DNA of 64,000 nucleotides from Pseudomonas fluorescens (GCF_001623525.1 NZ_CP015225.1:5468501-5532500); one strand, 5' to 3'; counted from the stretch's first letter, positions 26,040 to 36,808 are shown. Translations and numbers: made by a program. The notes: generated by a model from the sequence alone, not told the origin.

Positions 26040-27935
26040 TCAGGCGCCGATGACCCCGCCGTCTTCGCGGGTAATCACCATCACCGATGATCGCGGCTTA
26101 CCGTTGGGCAGGTGCTCGGGGAAGGTTGAGCCGCCGCTGGGATGCTGGATACCGACAAACATAGCCTTGTAGTCCGGCGAGAAGCTGATCCCGGTCACTT
26201 CGCAGCCCACTGGCCCGACCATGAAACGGCGGATTTCACCGCTGTTGGGATCGGCACAGAGCATCTGGTTATTGCCCATGCCGGCGAAGTCCCCGGCGTT
26301 GCTCGAGTCGCCGTCGGTCTGGATCCACAGGCGTCCGCCTTTGTCGAACCCCAGGCCATCGGGGCTGTTGAACATGTTCTGGGGGGTGATGTTGGAGGAA
26401 CCGCCCTTTGGCGTGCCGGCATGTACCGCCGGGTTGCCGGCGACCACGAACAGGTCCCAGGCGAAGGTCTTGGCGGCGTGATCGTCGCGGTCGGTGCGCC
26501 AGCGCAGGATCTGCCCGTAGACGTTCTTGGCTCGAGGGTTAGGCCCGTCCACCGGTTGGCCGGCGTCGCCGCGTTTGGAGTTGTTGGTCAGGGTGCAATA
26601 GACCTGGCCGTCTTTCGGGCTGACCACGATCCACTCCGGGCGGTCCATGCGGGTGGCGCCAACGGCGCTGGCGGCCAGGCGTGCATGGATGAGAACTTCG
26701 GCCTGGTCGGCGAAACCGCTGCTGGCGTCGAGGCCGTTCTTGCCATGGGTCAGCTCGATCCACTGGCCTTGGCCTTTGGGATGGTCCGGGTTGCCGTCGC
26801 CGGCATCGAAGCGCGCGACATACAAGGTGCCATGGTCCAGCAGGTTGCGATTGGCCTTGGCGTTCTTGTGATTGATGCGCTCGCGGCTGACGAACTTGTA
26901 GATGAATTCGCCACGCTCATCATCGCCCATGTACACCACGGCGCGACCGTCATTGGTTTGCGCCAGGGCGGCGTTTTCGTGTTTGAAGCGGCCCAGGGCG
27001 GTGCGTTTTACCGGGGTGGATTGCGGATCGAACGGGTCGATTTCCACTACCCAGCCGTGGCGATTGAGTTCGTTGGGGTTCTTCGCCAGGTCAAAGCGCG
27101 GGTCGTGCAAGTGCCAGTTGATTTCACTGCTGGTGACTGTGGCGCCATAGCGTTTCTGGGCCGCGTCGAACTGCAGGTCCGACTTGCTGCTGCCGAAGCA
27201 GTCAGTGAAGTTCTCTTCACAGGTCAGGTAGGTGCCCCAAGGCGTCATGCCGTTGGCGCAGTTCTGGAAGGTGCCCAGCACTTTCTTGCCGCTCTTGTCT
27301 GCGCTGGTTTTCAGCAGGTCGTGCCCGGCAGCTGGGCCACGCAGGCGAATCGGTGTGTTGCCGTGGATCCTGCGGTTGTAGCGCGATTCCTGGACGAATT
27401 GCCATTGGCCGCGCCGACGCTGGATTTCGATCACCGAGACGCCTTCGCTGGCCTGGGCCTTGCGCACGTCTTCGGCCGACTGTGGCTGGCCGCCGTGAGG
27501 GAACAGGTATTGGTAGTTGGTGTATTCGTTGTTGATCGCCATCAGCGCCCGGTTGTTGTCGCCGGGGAACGGGAACAGGCTCATGCCGTCGTTGTTATCG
27601 CCGAACTGCACTTCCTGTGCGCGGGCGGTGCCGTTGCCACTGGGGTCGAAGGCCGGTGCATTTTTCTGCAGGGGCTGGCCCCAACTGATCAGCACCGAGG
27701 CTTTGTAGCCCGGCGGCAAGGTGATGGTGTCAGTCGTGGCGGCGGCGATGCTGTTGAAGCCCAGCAGCCGGCTGTTGCCTTCGCTCACGGCGGCGGCCAG
27801 CACGCTGCGGCTCAGCAGGTTGCCGCCCAGGAACATCGCCGCGCCGCACAGGGCGCCGGCGCTGATGAAACTGCGCCGGCTCAGGCCGACGATCTTTTCC
27901 AGGTCGGTGGATTGGTTTTCTTCTAATAGGCTCAT
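26040..27935 (-). CDS. PhoX-family (DUF839) alkaline phosphatase, Tat-exported
   Basis: The 631-aa protein has a twin-arginine signal (GLSRRSFISAGALCGAAMFLGG, residues ~22-43) and a DUF839/PhoX beta-propeller domain. Blocks typical of the family include LLGFNSI, NNEYTNYQYLFPHG, CANGMTPWGTYLTCEENF and VYMGDDERGEFIYKFV. PhoX enzymes are calcium/iron-dependent phosphatases that release phosphate from organic esters in the periplasm. The start MSLLEENQ at 27935 places the RR motif at the usual distance. Its own operon; no Pho box was recognised. Confidence 0.9.
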   Translation of the reverse strand: MSLLEENQSTDLEKIVGLSRRSFISAGALCGAAMFLGGNLLSRSVLAAAVSEGNSRLLGFNSIAAATTDTITLPPGYKASVLISWGQPLQKNAPAFDPSGNGTARAQEVQFGDNNDGMSLFPFPGDNNRALMAINNEYTNYQYLFPHGGQPQSAEDVRKAQASEGVSVIEIQRRRGQWQFVQESRYNRRIHGNTPIRLRGPAAGHDLLKTSADKSGKKVLGTFQNCANGMTPWGTYLTCEENFTDCFGSSKSDLQFDAAQKRYGATVTSSEINWHLHDPRFDLAKNPNELNRHGWVVEIDPFDPQSTPVKRTALGRFKHENAALAQTNDGRAVVYMGDDERGEFIYKFVSRERINHKNAKANRNLLDHGTLYVARFDAGDGNPDHPKGQGQWIELTHGKNGLDASSGFADQAEVLIHARLAASAVGATRMDRPEWIVVSPKDGQVYCTLTNNSKRGDAGQPVDGPNPRAKNVYGQILRWRTDRDDHAAKTFAWDLFVVAGNPAVHAGTPKGGSSNITPQNMFNSPDGLGFDKGGRLWIQTDGDSSNAGDFAGMGNNQMLCADPNSGEIRRFMVGPVGCEVTGISFSPDYKAMFVGIQHPSGGSTFPEHLPNGKPRSSVMVITREDGGVIGA

Positions 27936-28001
27936 CTCAGGCTCCCTGCTGGTTTTGGCAGTCACCTTAAAGCGGGTCGATGAAACTATTGTTGCAACAC
28001 G

Positions 28002-28766
28002 CTACAGCGGTGTGCCGAGCAGCACATTTGTCGCTGAAAACGTCACTTGCACCGGTGAGCCGCCTTCCAAATGCTGCTTTTGTAGCTCAAGCGGGTCGGC
28101 CAGGGCGCACAGCGTCTGGCCGTTGGGCAGGCTGATGCGCACTTCGCTGGGGCCGTCTTCGGCGGTGTCGACCTGTTCGATCATGCCGCGCAGCGTATTG
28201 ATCCGCGGTTTTTCCACTTGCTCGACAGGGTGTAATTCCAGCCAGCCGGCCTTGATCAGCGCCACCACGTTGGTGCCGACATCCAGCTCCAGGCGCAGCG
28301 TGCTGTCGTGGGTAATCTGGGCTTCGATGACCAGGCCCCGGGCCAGCTCCAGGCGTACCCGGTCGTTGTGCCCCTGGGCCTCGATGCCCAGGACCTTGCC
28401 ATACAATTGATTACGGGCGCTGGTGCGCAGCATCAGGCGACTGAGCAGGCCCAGGTCGTCGGCATCCTCGCTCGCTTCCAATAGTTGTGTCTGCAGCGCT
28501 TGCAGGCGCAGATACAGGCGCAGCACGCGTTGGCCTTCCTCCGACAGCCTGGCGCCGCCACCGCCCTTGCCGCCAACACTGCGCTCCACCAACGGTTGGT
28601 CGGCGAGGTTGTTCAACTCATCGATGGCATCCCACGCCGCCTTGTAGCTCAGGCCCGCGCTCTTGGCGGCGCGGGTGATCGAACCTTGTTCGGCGATGTG
28701 CTGCAACAGGGCGATGCGTTGTGGTCGCCGAGCGATGTGCTGGGCCAGAAGCGTGGGCAAGGACAT
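28002..28766 (-). CDS. modE: Molybdate-dependent transcriptional regulator ModE
   Basis: The 254-aa protein has a LysR-like winged helix-turn-helix N-terminus (IALLQHIAEQGSITRAAKSAGLSYKAAWDAIDELNNL and VGGKGGGGARLSEEG) and two tandem TOBE/Mop domains (residues ~125-190 and ~195-252), which bind molybdate. ModE represses molybdate uptake when molybdenum is ample. The ATG at 28766 fits the family. It lies beside comF on the same strand, 58 bp away. No mod transport genes are in this window. Confidence 0.9.
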   Translation of the reverse strand: MSLPTLLAQHIARRPQRIALLQHIAEQGSITRAAKSAGLSYKAAWDAIDELNNLADQPLVERSVGGKGGGGARLSEEGQRVLRLYLRLQALQTQLLEASEDADDLGLLSRLMLRTSARNQLYGKVLGIEAQGHNDRVRLELARGLVIEAQITHDSTLRLELDVGTNVVALIKAGWLELHPVEQVEKPRINTLRGMIEQVDTAEDGPSEVRISLPNGQTLCALADPLELQKQHLEGGSPVQVTFSATNVLLGTPL

Positions 28767-28824
28767 GACGGAAAACTGCGTGCAAAGGTCGATGAGTGGA
28801 CGTTGGCGCCTTGGGCGTGGCGCG

Positions 28825-29565
28825 TCAAGCCGACTCTCCGGGTTTCGGCGTGCGAGCCAGGCAGTACACATCGACCCGCGCAGCGCCGGCATCGAGCAGC
28901 AGGGCGGCCAGCGCCTGGGCGGTGGCGCCCGTGGTGAGCACGTCGTCGACCAACGCCAAGTGACGGTTGTGCAACACAGCTTGGGGTGCCAGGGCAAAGG
29001 CCTGACGCAGGTTTCGCCGCCGAGCCCTGGCATCGAGTGCCTGTTGGGCGGGCGTGTCCTGGGTGCGTCGCAGCAGGTGTTCTTCGCAAGGGATCGCCAA
29101 CGGCCCACTGAGCCAGCGGGCCAGCAGCGCTGCCTGGTTGAAACCGCGCTGGCGCAAACGCCGGGTCGCCAGTGGCACCGGGACCAGTGCGTCGGGTCGT
29201 TCCAGCCCTTCGTCGAAATGATGTTGCAACGACTGCGCGAGCAGTTCGCCCAGCAGTCGGCCCAGGGGCCATTTCGCCTGATGCTTGAAACGGGTGATCA
29301 GGCTGTCCACCGGGAAGTCGTAGGCCCAGGGCGCCAGGACCCGTTCGAAGGCTGGCGGCTGCGTGGCGCATTGTCCGCAACGCAGCCCGGCCATGGGCAG
29401 CGGCAAGGCACAGACGCTGCATTGATCGCCGAGCCAGGGCAGCTCGCTTTCACAAGGGGTGCAGATAGGCTGCGGCGTATCGGTGCTTTCGCCGCACAGC
29501 AGGCAGGATTGTTTGTTTTTTAACCAGATGTAAACCTGCCCTTTGTATCGTGGTTGACAGCGCAT
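28825..29565 (-). CDS. comF: ComF-family amidophosphoribosyltransferase-like protein
   Basis: The 246-aa protein has two N-terminal zinc-finger-like CxxC pairs (CLLCGE...CTPC, CSVCAL...CGQC) and a C-terminal phosphoribosyltransferase fold with the PRPP loop LALVDDVLTTGAT. ComF proteins take part in DNA uptake in competent bacteria, and the Pseudomonas copies are usually found beside bioB, divergently, as here. The exact start is uncertain; a start near residue 18 would also keep the zinc motifs. Confidence 0.9.
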   Translation of the reverse strand: MRCQPRYKGQVYIWLKNKQSCLLCGESTDTPQPICTPCESELPWLGDQCSVCALPLPMAGLRCGQCATQPPAFERVLAPWAYDFPVDSLITRFKHQAKWPLGRLLGELLAQSLQHHFDEGLERPDALVPVPLATRRLRQRGFNQAALLARWLSGPLAIPCEEHLLRRTQDTPAQQALDARARRRNLRQAFALAPQAVLHNRHLALVDDVLTTGATAQALAALLLDAGAARVDVYCLARTPKPGESA

Positions 29566-29656
29566 GACTCTTCCTTAAATATGCCGAACATCCGTGTCGC
29601 GCCTGTGGGTATTCCATGTCCCCAGGCGCCAGCCAAGCATAATCAAGGAAATGCCC

Positions 29657-30712
29657 ATGAGCGCCAGCACCACTGCCAACCTGCGTCATGACTGGTCTTT
29701 GGCCGAAGTCAAAGCACTCTTCGTCCAGCCATTCAATGACCTGCTGTTCCAGGCGCAGACCGTGCACCGCGCGCACTTCGACGCCAATCGCGTCCAGGTT
29801 TCCACGCTGCTGTCGATCAAGACCGGCGCGTGCCCGGAAGATTGCAAATATTGTCCGCAGTCCGGTCACTACAACACCGGCCTGGATAAAGAGAAATTGC
29901 TCGAAGTGCAGAAGGTCCTCGAAGAGGCTGCACGGGCCAAGGCCATCGGTTCGACCCGTTTCTGCATGGGCGCGGCCTGGAAACATCCGTCGGCCAAGGA
30001 CATGCCGTATGTGCTGGAAATGGTCAAAGGCGTGAAGGCCATGGGCCTGGAAACCTGCATGACCCTGGGCCGTCTCGACCAGGAACAGACCGAAGCGCTG
30101 GCCCAGGCCGGCCTGGACTATTACAACCATAACCTCGACACCTCGCCGGAGTTCTACGGCAGCATCATCACCACCCGCACCTACAGCGAGCGCCTGCAAA
30201 CCCTGGCCTATGTGCGTGATTCGGGGATGAAGATCTGCTCGGGCGGCATCCTCGGCATGGGCGAGTCCCTGGACGACCGCGCCAACCTGCTGATCCAACT
30301 GGCGAACCTGCCGGAGCACCCGGAATCGGTGCCGATCAACATGTTGGTCAAAGTCGCCGGCACGCCGCTGGAGAATGCCGAGGACGTGGATCCGTTCGAT
30401 TTCATCCGCATGCTCGCCGTGGCGCGGATCATGATGCCCCAGTCCCATGTGCGGCTGTCCGCCGGCCGTGAAGCGATGAACGAGCAGATGCAGTCCCTGG
30501 CGTTCCTGGCCGGTGCCAACTCGATTTTTTACGGCGACAAGCTGTTGACCACCGCCAACCCACAAGCCGACAAGGACATGCAGTTGTTCGCACGCCTGGG
30601 CATCCAGCCCGAAGCCCGCGAAGAACATGCCGACGAAGTGCACCAGGCAGCGATTGAACAGGCGCTGGTGGAGCAGAAGAGCAGCGAGCAGTTTTATAAC
30701 GCCGCTGTCTGA
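29657..30712 (+). CDS. bioB: Biotin synthase
   Basis: The 351-aa radical-SAM enzyme has the CxxxCxxC cluster motif in [13 protein letters not shown] (near residue 65) and the biotin synthase blocks [25 protein letters not shown] and [12 protein letters not shown]. It inserts sulfur into dethiobiotin, the last step of biotin synthesis. The ATG at 29657 is preferred over 29651 because AAGGAA lies directly in front of the latter. It heads the bio genes, divergent from comF. Confidence 0.97.
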   Translation: MSASTTANLRHDWSLAEVKALFVQPFNDLLFQAQTVHRAHFDANRVQVSTLLSIKTGACPEDCKYCPQSGHYNTGLDKEKLLEVQKVLEEAARAKAIGSTRFCMGAAWKHPSAKDMPYVLEMVKGVKAMGLETCMTLGRLDQEQTEALAQAGLDYYNHNLDTSPEFYGSIITTRTYSERLQTLAYVRDSGMKICSGGILGMGESLDDRANLLIQLANLPEHPESVPINMLVKVAGTPLENAEDVDPFDFIRMLAVARIMMPQSHVRLSAGREAMNEQMQSLAFLAGANSIFYGDKLLTTANPQADKDMQLFARLGIQPEAREEHADEVHQAAIEQALVEQKSSEQFYNAAV

Positions 30713-30748
30713 CCACTCACCGATACCCGGATTGGAATGCAAGACCCT

Positions 30749-30835
30749 GTGGGGGCGAGCTTGCTCGCGATGGCGATGGAACATTCGCATTGATGTCGAC
30801 TGACACACCGCAATCGCGAGCAAGCTCGCTCCCAC
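30749..30835. repeat. REPIN, family B, inside the biotin operon
   Basis: GTGGGGGCGAGCTTGCTCGC and GCGAGCAAGCTCGCTCCCAC flank ~45 bp in the gap between bioB and bioF. It may affect relative expression of bioB and the downstream genes. Confidence 0.9.
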
Positions 30836-30873
30836 AAGGGGCTTTGGCCAGTCTTTAAACAGTTGAGGCCTGC

Positions 30874-32052
30874 ATGCCCTTCGATCTCGCCGCACGCCTG
30901 GCTGCCCGTCGTGCCGACAACCTCTATCGCCAGCGCCCGCTGCTCGAAAGCCCGCAGGGCCCGGAAGTGGTGGTGGACGGCCAGCCGTTGCTGGCGTTCT
31001 GCAACAACGATTACCTGGGCCTGGCCAATCACCCGCAAGTGATCGAAGCCTGGCGCGCCGGGGCGCTCCGTTGGGGTGTCGGGGGGGGCGCCTCCCATTT
31101 GGTGATCGGCCACAGCGGCCCTCACCATGCTTTGGAAGAAGCCTTGGCCGACCTGACCGGCCGCCCGCGGGCGTTGCTGTTCACCACCGGTTACATGGCC
31201 AACCTCGGTGCGGTCACCGCGCTGGTGGGGCAGGGCGACACGGTACTGGAAGACCGCCTCAATCATGCCTCGCTGCTCGACGCCGGCCTGTTGTCCGGTG
31301 CGCGTTTCAACCGTTACCTGCACAACGATGCCCAGAGTTTGGCCAGCCGCCTGGAAAAAGCCACTGGCAATACCCTGGTGGTTACCGATGGCGTGTTCAG
31401 CATGGACGGCGACATCGCCGACCTGCCGGCCCTGGCCCGTGAAGCCAAGGCCAAGGGCGCCTGGCTGATGGTCGACGATGCACACGGTTTCGGCCCGTTG
31501 GGAGCCAATGGCGGCGGTATCGTCGAGCATTTTGGCTTGAGCCAGGATGACGTGCCGGTGTTGGTGGGCACCCTGGGCAAGGCCTTCGGCACCGCCGGGG
31601 CTTTTGTCGCCGGCAGTGAAGAACTGATCGAAAGCCTGATCCAGTTCGCTCGCCCCTACATCTACACCACCAGCCAACCGCCGGCCCTGGCCTGCGCCAC
31701 GCTCAAGAGCCTTGAGCTGCTGCGCAGCGAGCATTGGCGGCGCGAGCACTTGCAGGTGCTGATTCGTCAGTTCCGCCAGGGCGCCGAGCAGATCGGCCTG
31801 CAATTGATGGACAGCTTTACGCCGATCCAGCCGATCCTGATTGGCGATGCGGGACGGGCCATGCGTTTGTCGCAAATGCTGCGTGAGCGCGGGCTGATGG
31901 TCACGGCGATCCGCCCACCCACCGTAGCGGCTGGCAGCGCCCGTTTGCGCGTGACCCTGACCGCCGCTCACAGCGAGGCCCAGGTGCAGCTATTGTTGAA
32001 TGCACTGGCCGAGTGTTTTGCCCTGTTGGGACCGGAGCCAAGCGATGCGTGA
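30874..32052 (+). CDS. bioF: 8-amino-7-oxononanoate synthase
   Basis: The 392-aa PLP-dependent enzyme shows [32 protein letters not shown], the PLP-contacting [11 protein letters not shown], and the Schiff-base lysine in [15 protein letters not shown]. It condenses pimeloyl-ACP with alanine. It overlaps bioH by 8 bp, so the genes are cotranslated. Confidence 0.96.
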   Translation: MPFDLAARLAARRADNLYRQRPLLESPQGPEVVVDGQPLLAFCNNDYLGLANHPQVIEAWRAGALRWGVGGGASHLVIGHSGPHHALEEALADLTGRPRALLFTTGYMANLGAVTALVGQGDTVLEDRLNHASLLDAGLLSGARFNRYLHNDAQSLASRLEKATGNTLVVTDGVFSMDGDIADLPALAREAKAKGAWLMVDDAHGFGPLGANGGGIVEHFGLSQDDVPVLVGTLGKAFGTAGAFVAGSEELIESLIQFARPYIYTTSQPPALACATLKSLELLRSEHWRREHLQVLIRQFRQGAEQIGLQLMDSFTPIQPILIGDAGRAMRLSQMLRERGLMVTAIRPPTVAAGSARLRVTLTAAHSEAQVQLLLNALAECFALLGPEPSDA

Positions 32053-32776
32053 CCGACTGATATTGTTGCCGGGCTGGGGCTTGGGCGTTTCACCGCTGGA
32101 GCCGCTGGCGGCAGCGTTGCACGGGCTCGACGAACACTTGCGAGTGGAAATCGAACCGTTGCCGGCGTTGCTATCGAACGACCCGGATGAATGGCTCGAA
32201 GAATTGGACGCCATCGTGCCCCAGGATGCCTGGCTGGGCGGTTGGTCCCTGGGCGGTATGCTGGCCTCGGCGCTGGCGGCGCGTCGGGGTGAGCGCTGCT
32301 GCGGCCTGCTGACCCTGGCGAGCAATCCGTCCTTTGTTGCCCATGAGCAATGGCCGAGTGCGATGGATGGAGCAACCTTCGATGGTTTTCTCGCCGGCTG
32401 TGCGGCCGATCCACGCCAGACCCTCAAGCGCTTCAGTTTGCTGTGCGCCCAGGGCAGCAGCGACCCACGCGGGTTGTCGCGGTTGTTATTGGCCGGGGCG
32501 CCGGGCACATCGCCCGAGGTCTTGATGGCCGGGCTCGAACTGTTGGCGCAATTGGATACTCGCGCCGCATTGCAGCGCTTTCGTGGCCCGCAATTGCATC
32601 TGTTTGCCGGGCTCGATGCCCTGGTGCCGGCCGAAGCCGCGGGCGAGTTGCTGGTGTTGCTGCCGGATGTCGAAATCGGCCTGATCGAACAGGCCGGCCA
32701 CGGATTCCTTCTGGAGGACCCGCACGGTGTCGCGGGGGCGATCCAGGCTTTTTTGCATGAGTCCGGCGATGACTGA
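32045..32776 (+). CDS. bioH: Pimeloyl-ACP methyl ester esterase BioH
   Basis: The 243-aa alpha/beta hydrolase has the nucleophile elbow GWSLGGM (Ser near residue 78), the acid in GLDALVP and the His in GHGFLLEDP. It removes the methyl ester from pimeloyl-ACP, closing the BioC-BioH pimelate pathway. It overlaps bioF by 8 bp and bioC by 8 bp. The placement between bioF and bioC supports the role beyond the general hydrolase fold. Confidence 0.93.
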   Translation: MRDRLILLPGWGLGVSPLEPLAAALHGLDEHLRVEIEPLPALLSNDPDEWLEELDAIVPQDAWLGGWSLGGMLASALAARRGERCCGLLTLASNPSFVAHEQWPSAMDGATFDGFLAGCAADPRQTLKRFSLLCAQGSSDPRGLSRLLLAGAPGTSPEVLMAGLELLAQLDTRAALQRFRGPQLHLFAGLDALVPAEAAGELLVLLPDVEIGLIEQAGHGFLLEDPHGVAGAIQAFLHESGDD

Positions 32777-33581
32777 TCTGTCTCTTCCCAAATTGCCCGG
32801 TGCCTTGCCCGACAAGCGCCAGGTGGCGGCTTCGTTTTCCCGGGCGGCAACCAGCTATGACAGCGTGGCCGAACTGCAGCGCGACGTGGGCCAACAGTTG
32901 CTCGGGCGCTTGCCGTCTTCGTTTATCCCACAACGTTGGCTGGACCTGGGCTGCGGCACTGGCTATTTCACCCGGGCCCTGGGCGCGCGTTATGGCGTGG
33001 ATTCCGGCCTGGCGTTGGACATCGCCGAAGGCATGCTCAACCATGCTCGTCCCCAAGGTGGCGCTGCGCATTTTGTCGCCGGTGATGCTGAGCGGTTGCC
33101 TTTGCAAGCGGCGAGCTGTGACCTGGTGTTCTCCAGCCTGGCGGTGCAATGGTGTGCGGATTTTGCCGCGGTGCTGAGCGAGGCCCATCGTGTGTTGAAA
33201 CCGGGTGGGGTGTTTGCCTTCACCAGCCTTTGTGTAGGCACTTTGTACGAATTGCGCGACAGTTGGCGTCAGGTGGATGGGTTGGTGCACGTCAATCGTT
33301 TCCGTGGGTTCGAGACGTATCAACACCTTTGCGCGGACAGCGGGCTGAATGTCGTCAGTCTGGAAAACCGTCCCCATGTGCTGCATTACCCCGACGTGCG
33401 CAGCCTGACGCATGAATTGAAAGCCTTGGGCGCCCACAATCTGAACCCCGGCCGCCCCGGCGGCTTGACCGGCAGGGCGCGGATCCTGGCGCTGGTTGAA
33501 GCCTATGAGCAGTTTCGTCAGGCGCTGGGACTGCCGGCGACGTACCAGGTGGTCTACGCCGTTTTGGAGAAACCGCTATGA
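32769..33581 (+). CDS. bioC: Malonyl-ACP O-methyltransferase BioC
   Basis: The 270-aa SAM-dependent methyltransferase has the N-terminal BioC signature [20 protein letters not shown] and motif [16 protein letters not shown], followed by [10 protein letters not shown]. It methylates malonyl-ACP so that fatty acid synthesis can extend it to pimeloyl-ACP methyl ester. The ATG at 32769 lies inside the end of bioH. It overlaps bioD by 4 bp (ATGA). Confidence 0.95.
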   Translation: MTDLSLPKLPGALPDKRQVAASFSRAATSYDSVAELQRDVGQQLLGRLPSSFIPQRWLDLGCGTGYFTRALGARYGVDSGLALDIAEGMLNHARPQGGAAHFVAGDAERLPLQAASCDLVFSSLAVQWCADFAAVLSEAHRVLKPGGVFAFTSLCVGTLYELRDSWRQVDGLVHVNRFRGFETYQHLCADSGLNVVSLENRPHVLHYPDVRSLTHELKALGAHNLNPGRPGGLTGRARILALVEAYEQFRQALGLPATYQVVYAVLEKPL

Positions 33582-34258
33582 GCCAGGCCTATTTCATTAC
33601 CGGCACTGACACCGACGTGGGCAAGACCACCGTCGCGGCAGGCCTGCTGCATGCTGCGCGACAGGCTGGCATGAGCACGGCTGCCGGAAAACCCGTGGCC
33701 TCTGGCTGCGACGTGACGCCCAAGGGCCTGCGTAACGCCGACGCCTTGGCCTTGCTGGCCGAATGCTCGATACCGTTGACGTATGCACAGGTCAATCCGG
33801 TGGCGTTCGAACCGGCAATAGCGCCGCACTTGGCCGCTCGGGAAGCGGGCGTTGCGTTGACGGTGCAGTCGCTACTCGGCCCGATGCGCGAAGTGCTGGC
33901 GCTGGGCGCCGACTTCACCTTGATCGAAGGCGCGGGTGGTTGGCGTGTGCCGCTGGCCGGCCAGGACAATCTTTCCGATCTGGCGATCGCGCTGGGCTTG
34001 CCGGTGATTCTGGTGGTGGGCGTACGCCTGGGTTGCATCAGCCACGCGTTGTTGACCGCCGAGGCTATCGCCCGTGATGGCTTGCAGCTTGCCGGTTGGG
34101 TCGCGAACATCGTCGACCCGGCCACCTCGCGCCTGGAAGAAAACCTGGCAACCTTGGCCGAGCGACTTCCGGCGCCGTGCCTGGGCAGGGTGGCGCGGAT
34201 TCAGAGCGTGACGGCCGAAGCCGTGGCCGGGCACCTGCAACTGGACCTGCTGGACTGA
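33578..34258 (+). CDS. bioD: Dethiobiotin synthetase
   Basis: The 226-aa ATP-dependent enzyme has the P-loop [16 protein letters not shown] (residues 8-23) and the family block [11 protein letters not shown]. It closes the ureido ring using CO2 and ATP. It is the last clear biotin gene of the operon, 118 bp ahead of the small gene at 34377. Confidence 0.96.
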   Translation: MSQAYFITGTDTDVGKTTVAAGLLHAARQAGMSTAAGKPVASGCDVTPKGLRNADALALLAECSIPLTYAQVNPVAFEPAIAPHLAAREAGVALTVQSLLGPMREVLALGADFTLIEGAGGWRVPLAGQDNLSDLAIALGLPVILVVGVRLGCISHALLTAEAIARDGLQLAGWVANIVDPATSRLEENLATLAERLPAPCLGRVARIQSVTAEAVAGHLQLDLLD

Positions 34259-34376
34259 GTCCCGCCAAGGTTTTGCCTATGACGCGGCACTGTGCCATTA
34301 GTGTTTTTGTCGGGCCTTTTCCTTGGGGTTCTGCTTCAATGGCCACTGTCGACCCTTCAAGAAGACGAGCTCTGCC

Positions 34377-34673
34377 ATGGAAATCTCAGGAAGTACCGCG
34401 TTCTATGCCGGTCTGAGCACGATTCAGACAGGGCAGAACCGCGTCGATCAGGCCTCCAGCCAGATCGCCAACAATACGATCGAGCGTTCGGTCACCAGCC
34501 AGTCGTCCGAAGTCCAGGTCGATCGCCTGCGTTCGGTGGACCGTAGCCAGCAATCGGACGTGGCCAGCAACATGGTCGATATGGCCCAAGGCAAGTTCCA
34601 GGTGCAACTGGGTGTTAATGTCGCCAAGGCATCCGACGAAATGCTCGGTACGTTAATCGATACCTTCGCCTGA
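34377..34673 (+). CDS. Small conserved protein with flagellar rod-like N-terminus
   Basis: The 98-aa protein starts MEISGSTAFYAGLSTIQTGQ and continues NRVDQASSQIANNTIE. This resembles the N-terminal helix of flagellar basal-body rod and hook proteins (a hydrophobic helix and an SxxIAN motif), but the protein is far too short to be one. Its C-terminus (EMLGTLIDTFA) is also helical. Related genes follow the biotin operon in other Pseudomonas. Function unknown; a possible extension of the bio transcript, ended by the hairpin at 34696. Confidence 0.75.
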   Translation: MEISGSTAFYAGLSTIQTGQNRVDQASSQIANNTIERSVTSQSSEVQVDRLRSVDRSQQSDVASNMVDMAQGKFQVQLGVNVAKASDEMLGTLIDTFA

Positions 34674-34695
34674 TCCTGCCCTTCAGATTTACGAA

Positions 34696-34719
34696 AACGC
34701 CGCGATTATTCGCGGCGTT
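34696..34719 (+). terminator. Hairpin ending the biotin region
   Basis: AACGCCGCG and CGCGGCGTT form a 9-bp stem with an ATTATT loop, followed by a weak pyrimidine tract (CTTGTCTC). Likely transcription terminator. Confidence 0.6.
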
Positions 34720-34844
34720 CTTGTCTCTAACGTCTTATTGCTCAACTAATCTTTTCCTACGCGCATCGCGGAATCTTCAGCGCGATAGATTTCCTGTGTC
34801 CGACATTTTTCTCAGGCCGATGACGAACGGCAAAAGATCGGCGC

Positions 34845-34873
34845 TTGACAAGATTTCGGCGTAAACGTATGTT
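34845..34873 (+). promoter_or_regulatory. Sigma-70 promoter of the first acyl-CoA dehydrogenase
   Basis: TTGACA (34845-34850) and TATGTT (34868-34873) are separated by 17 bp, an ideal spacing, ahead of the gene at 34950. The PsrA-type site lies immediately downstream, across the expected transcription start. Confidence 0.65.
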
Positions 34874-34874
34874 T

Positions 34875-34888
34875 CAAACAACTGTTTG
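34875..34888. promoter_or_regulatory. PsrA-type operator
   Basis: CAAACAACTGTTTG matches the PsrA consensus (G/C)AAAC-N(2-4)-GTTT(G/C) exactly and is a palindrome. PsrA is a TetR-type regulator released by long-chain fatty acids. Its position over the likely start point of transcription fits fatty-acid-inducible repression of the dehydrogenase gene. Confidence 0.65.
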
Positions 34889-34949
34889 ACCGCTACAACA
34901 AATCCACGCGGTCGTTCATTCCCGGTTACATCAGCAGAGGTTTATCGCT

Positions 34950-36755
34950 ATGCCTGACTACAAGGCCCCCTTGCGTGATATTCGCTTCGTTCGTGACGAA
35001 CTGCTTGGCTACGAAGCGCATTATCAGAGCCTTCCGGCTTGCCAGGACGCAACTCCGGACATGGTTGACGCCATTCTCGAAGAAGGCGCCAAGTTTTGTG
35101 AGCAGGTGCTGGCTCCGCTGAACCGTGTGGGCGACATCGAAGGTTGCACCTGGAGCGAGTCCGGCGTGAAGACCCCGACTGGTTTCAAGGAAGCCTACAA
35201 GCAATTCGTCGAAGGCGGCTGGCCAAGCCTGGCCCACGACGTCGAGCACGGCGGTCAAGGCCTGCCGGAATCCTTGGGCCTGGCAGTCAGCGAGATGGTC
35301 GGTGAAGCCAACTGGTCGTGGGGCATGTACCCGGGCCTGTCCCATGGCGCGATGAACACCATTTCCGAGCACGGTACGCCTGAGCAACAAGAGGCTTACC
35401 TGACCAAGCTGGTGTCCGGTGAATGGACCGGCACCATGTGCCTGACCGAACCGCACTGCGGCACTGACCTGGGCATGCTGCGCACCAAGGCCGAGCCTCA
35501 GGCCGATGGTTCCTACAAGGTTTCCGGCACCAAGATCTTCATTTCGGCCGGCGAACACGACATGGCCGACAACATCGTTCACATCGTGCTGGCGCGCCTG
35601 CCGGACGCACCGGCTGGTACCAAGGGCATTTCGCTGTTCATCGTTCCCAAGTTCCTGCCTAACGCCGACGGCTCCATCGGCCAGCGCAACGCGGTGAGCT
35701 GCGGTTCCCTGGAACACAAGATGGGCATCCACGGCAACGCCACTTGCGTGATGAACTTCGACGCGGCCACCGGTTACCTGATCGGCCCGGCGAACAAAGG
35801 CCTGAACTGCATGTTCACCTTCATGAACACCGCACGCCTGGGCACCGCGCTGCAAGGCCTGGCCCACGCCGAAATCGGTTTTCAGGGCGGCCTGAAATAC
35901 GCTCGCGACCGCCTGCAAATGCGTTCCCTGACCGGCCCGAAAGCGCCAGACAAGGCCGCTGATCCGATCATCGTCCACCCTGACGTGCGTCGCATGCTGC
36001 TGACCATGAAGGCCTTCGCCGAAGGTAACCGGGCGATGGTCTACTTCACCGCCAAGCAGGTCGACATCGTCAAGTACGGCGTGGATGAAGAAGAGAAGAA
36101 AAAGGCCGATGCACTGCTGGCGTTCATGACGCCGATCGCCAAGGCCTTCATGACCGAAGTCGGTTTCGAATCGGCCAACCACGGCGTGCAGATCTATGGC
36201 GGCCACGGCTTCATTGCCGAGTGGGGCATGGAGCAGAACGTTCGCGACAGCCGTATCTCGATGCTGTACGAAGGCACCACCGGCATCCAGGCCCTCGACT
36301 TGCTGGGCCGCAAGGTGTTGATGACCCAGGGCGAGGCACTCAAGGGCTTCACCAAGATCGTCCACAAGTTCTGCCAGGGCAACGAAGGCAACGACGCGGT
36401 CAAGGAATTCGTAGAACCCCTGGCTGCGCTGAACAAGGAATGGGGCGAGCTGACCATGAAGGTCGGTATGGCGGCCATGAAGGATCGTGAAGAAGTGGGC
36501 GCCGCGTCGGTGGACTACCTGATGTACTCCGGTTACGCCTGCCTGGCCTATTTCTGGGCCGACATGGCGCGCCTGGCGGCGGAAAAACTCGCAGCCGGCA
36601 CCACTGAAGAAGCCTTCTACACCGCCAAGCTGCAGACCGCGCGCTTCTACTTCCAGCGCATCCTGCCGCGTACCCGTACCCATGTGGCAACCATGCTGTC
36701 GGGCGCCAACAACCTGATGGATATGAAGGAAGAGGACTTCGCGCTGGGCTACTAA
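34950..36755 (+). CDS. Acyl-CoA dehydrogenase, long (~600 aa) type, copy 1
   Basis: The 601-aa flavoenzyme starts [13 protein letters not shown] and has the acyl-CoA dehydrogenase fold: FAD/substrate block [26 protein letters not shown], and the C-terminal catalytic region with [16 protein letters not shown] carrying the catalytic Glu. The extra C-terminal domain is typical of the large FadE/DmdC-like group. It catalyses the first oxidation in beta-oxidation. It is the likely orthologue of PA0506 (FadE1) in P. aeruginosa by order after the bio operon. Expression is probably controlled by PsrA. Confidence 0.93.
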   Translation: MPDYKAPLRDIRFVRDELLGYEAHYQSLPACQDATPDMVDAILEEGAKFCEQVLAPLNRVGDIEGCTWSESGVKTPTGFKEAYKQFVEGGWPSLAHDVEHGGQGLPESLGLAVSEMVGEANWSWGMYPGLSHGAMNTISEHGTPEQQEAYLTKLVSGEWTGTMCLTEPHCGTDLGMLRTKAEPQADGSYKVSGTKIFISAGEHDMADNIVHIVLARLPDAPAGTKGISLFIVPKFLPNADGSIGQRNAVSCGSLEHKMGIHGNATCVMNFDAATGYLIGPANKGLNCMFTFMNTARLGTALQGLAHAEIGFQGGLKYARDRLQMRSLTGPKAPDKAADPIIVHPDVRRMLLTMKAFAEGNRAMVYFTAKQVDIVKYGVDEEEKKKADALLAFMTPIAKAFMTEVGFESANHGVQIYGGHGFIAEWGMEQNVRDSRISMLYEGTTGIQALDLLGRKVLMTQGEALKGFTKIVHKFCQGNEGNDAVKEFVEPLAALNKEWGELTMKVGMAAMKDREEVGAASVDYLMYSGYACLAYFWADMARLAAEKLAAGTTEEAFYTAKLQTARFYFQRILPRTRTHVATMLSGANNLMDMKEEDFALGY

Positions 36756-36776
36756 GCCTCACGCGTTTCTTCCAAA

Positions 36777-36808
36777 AGCCGCTGCTTCTTCGGGAGCAGC
36801 GGCTTTTT
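36777..36808 (+). terminator. Rho-independent terminator
   Basis: AGCCGCTGCT and AGCAGCGGCT form a 10-bp stem with a TCTTCGGG loop, followed by T4-5. It ends the first acyl-CoA dehydrogenase transcript. Confidence 0.88.

Noticed and set aside
29594..29656. Longer upstream reading of bioB from an internal start before 29651
   Set aside because: It would place the ribosome site inside the coding region; the ATG at 29657 gives the normal N-terminus.
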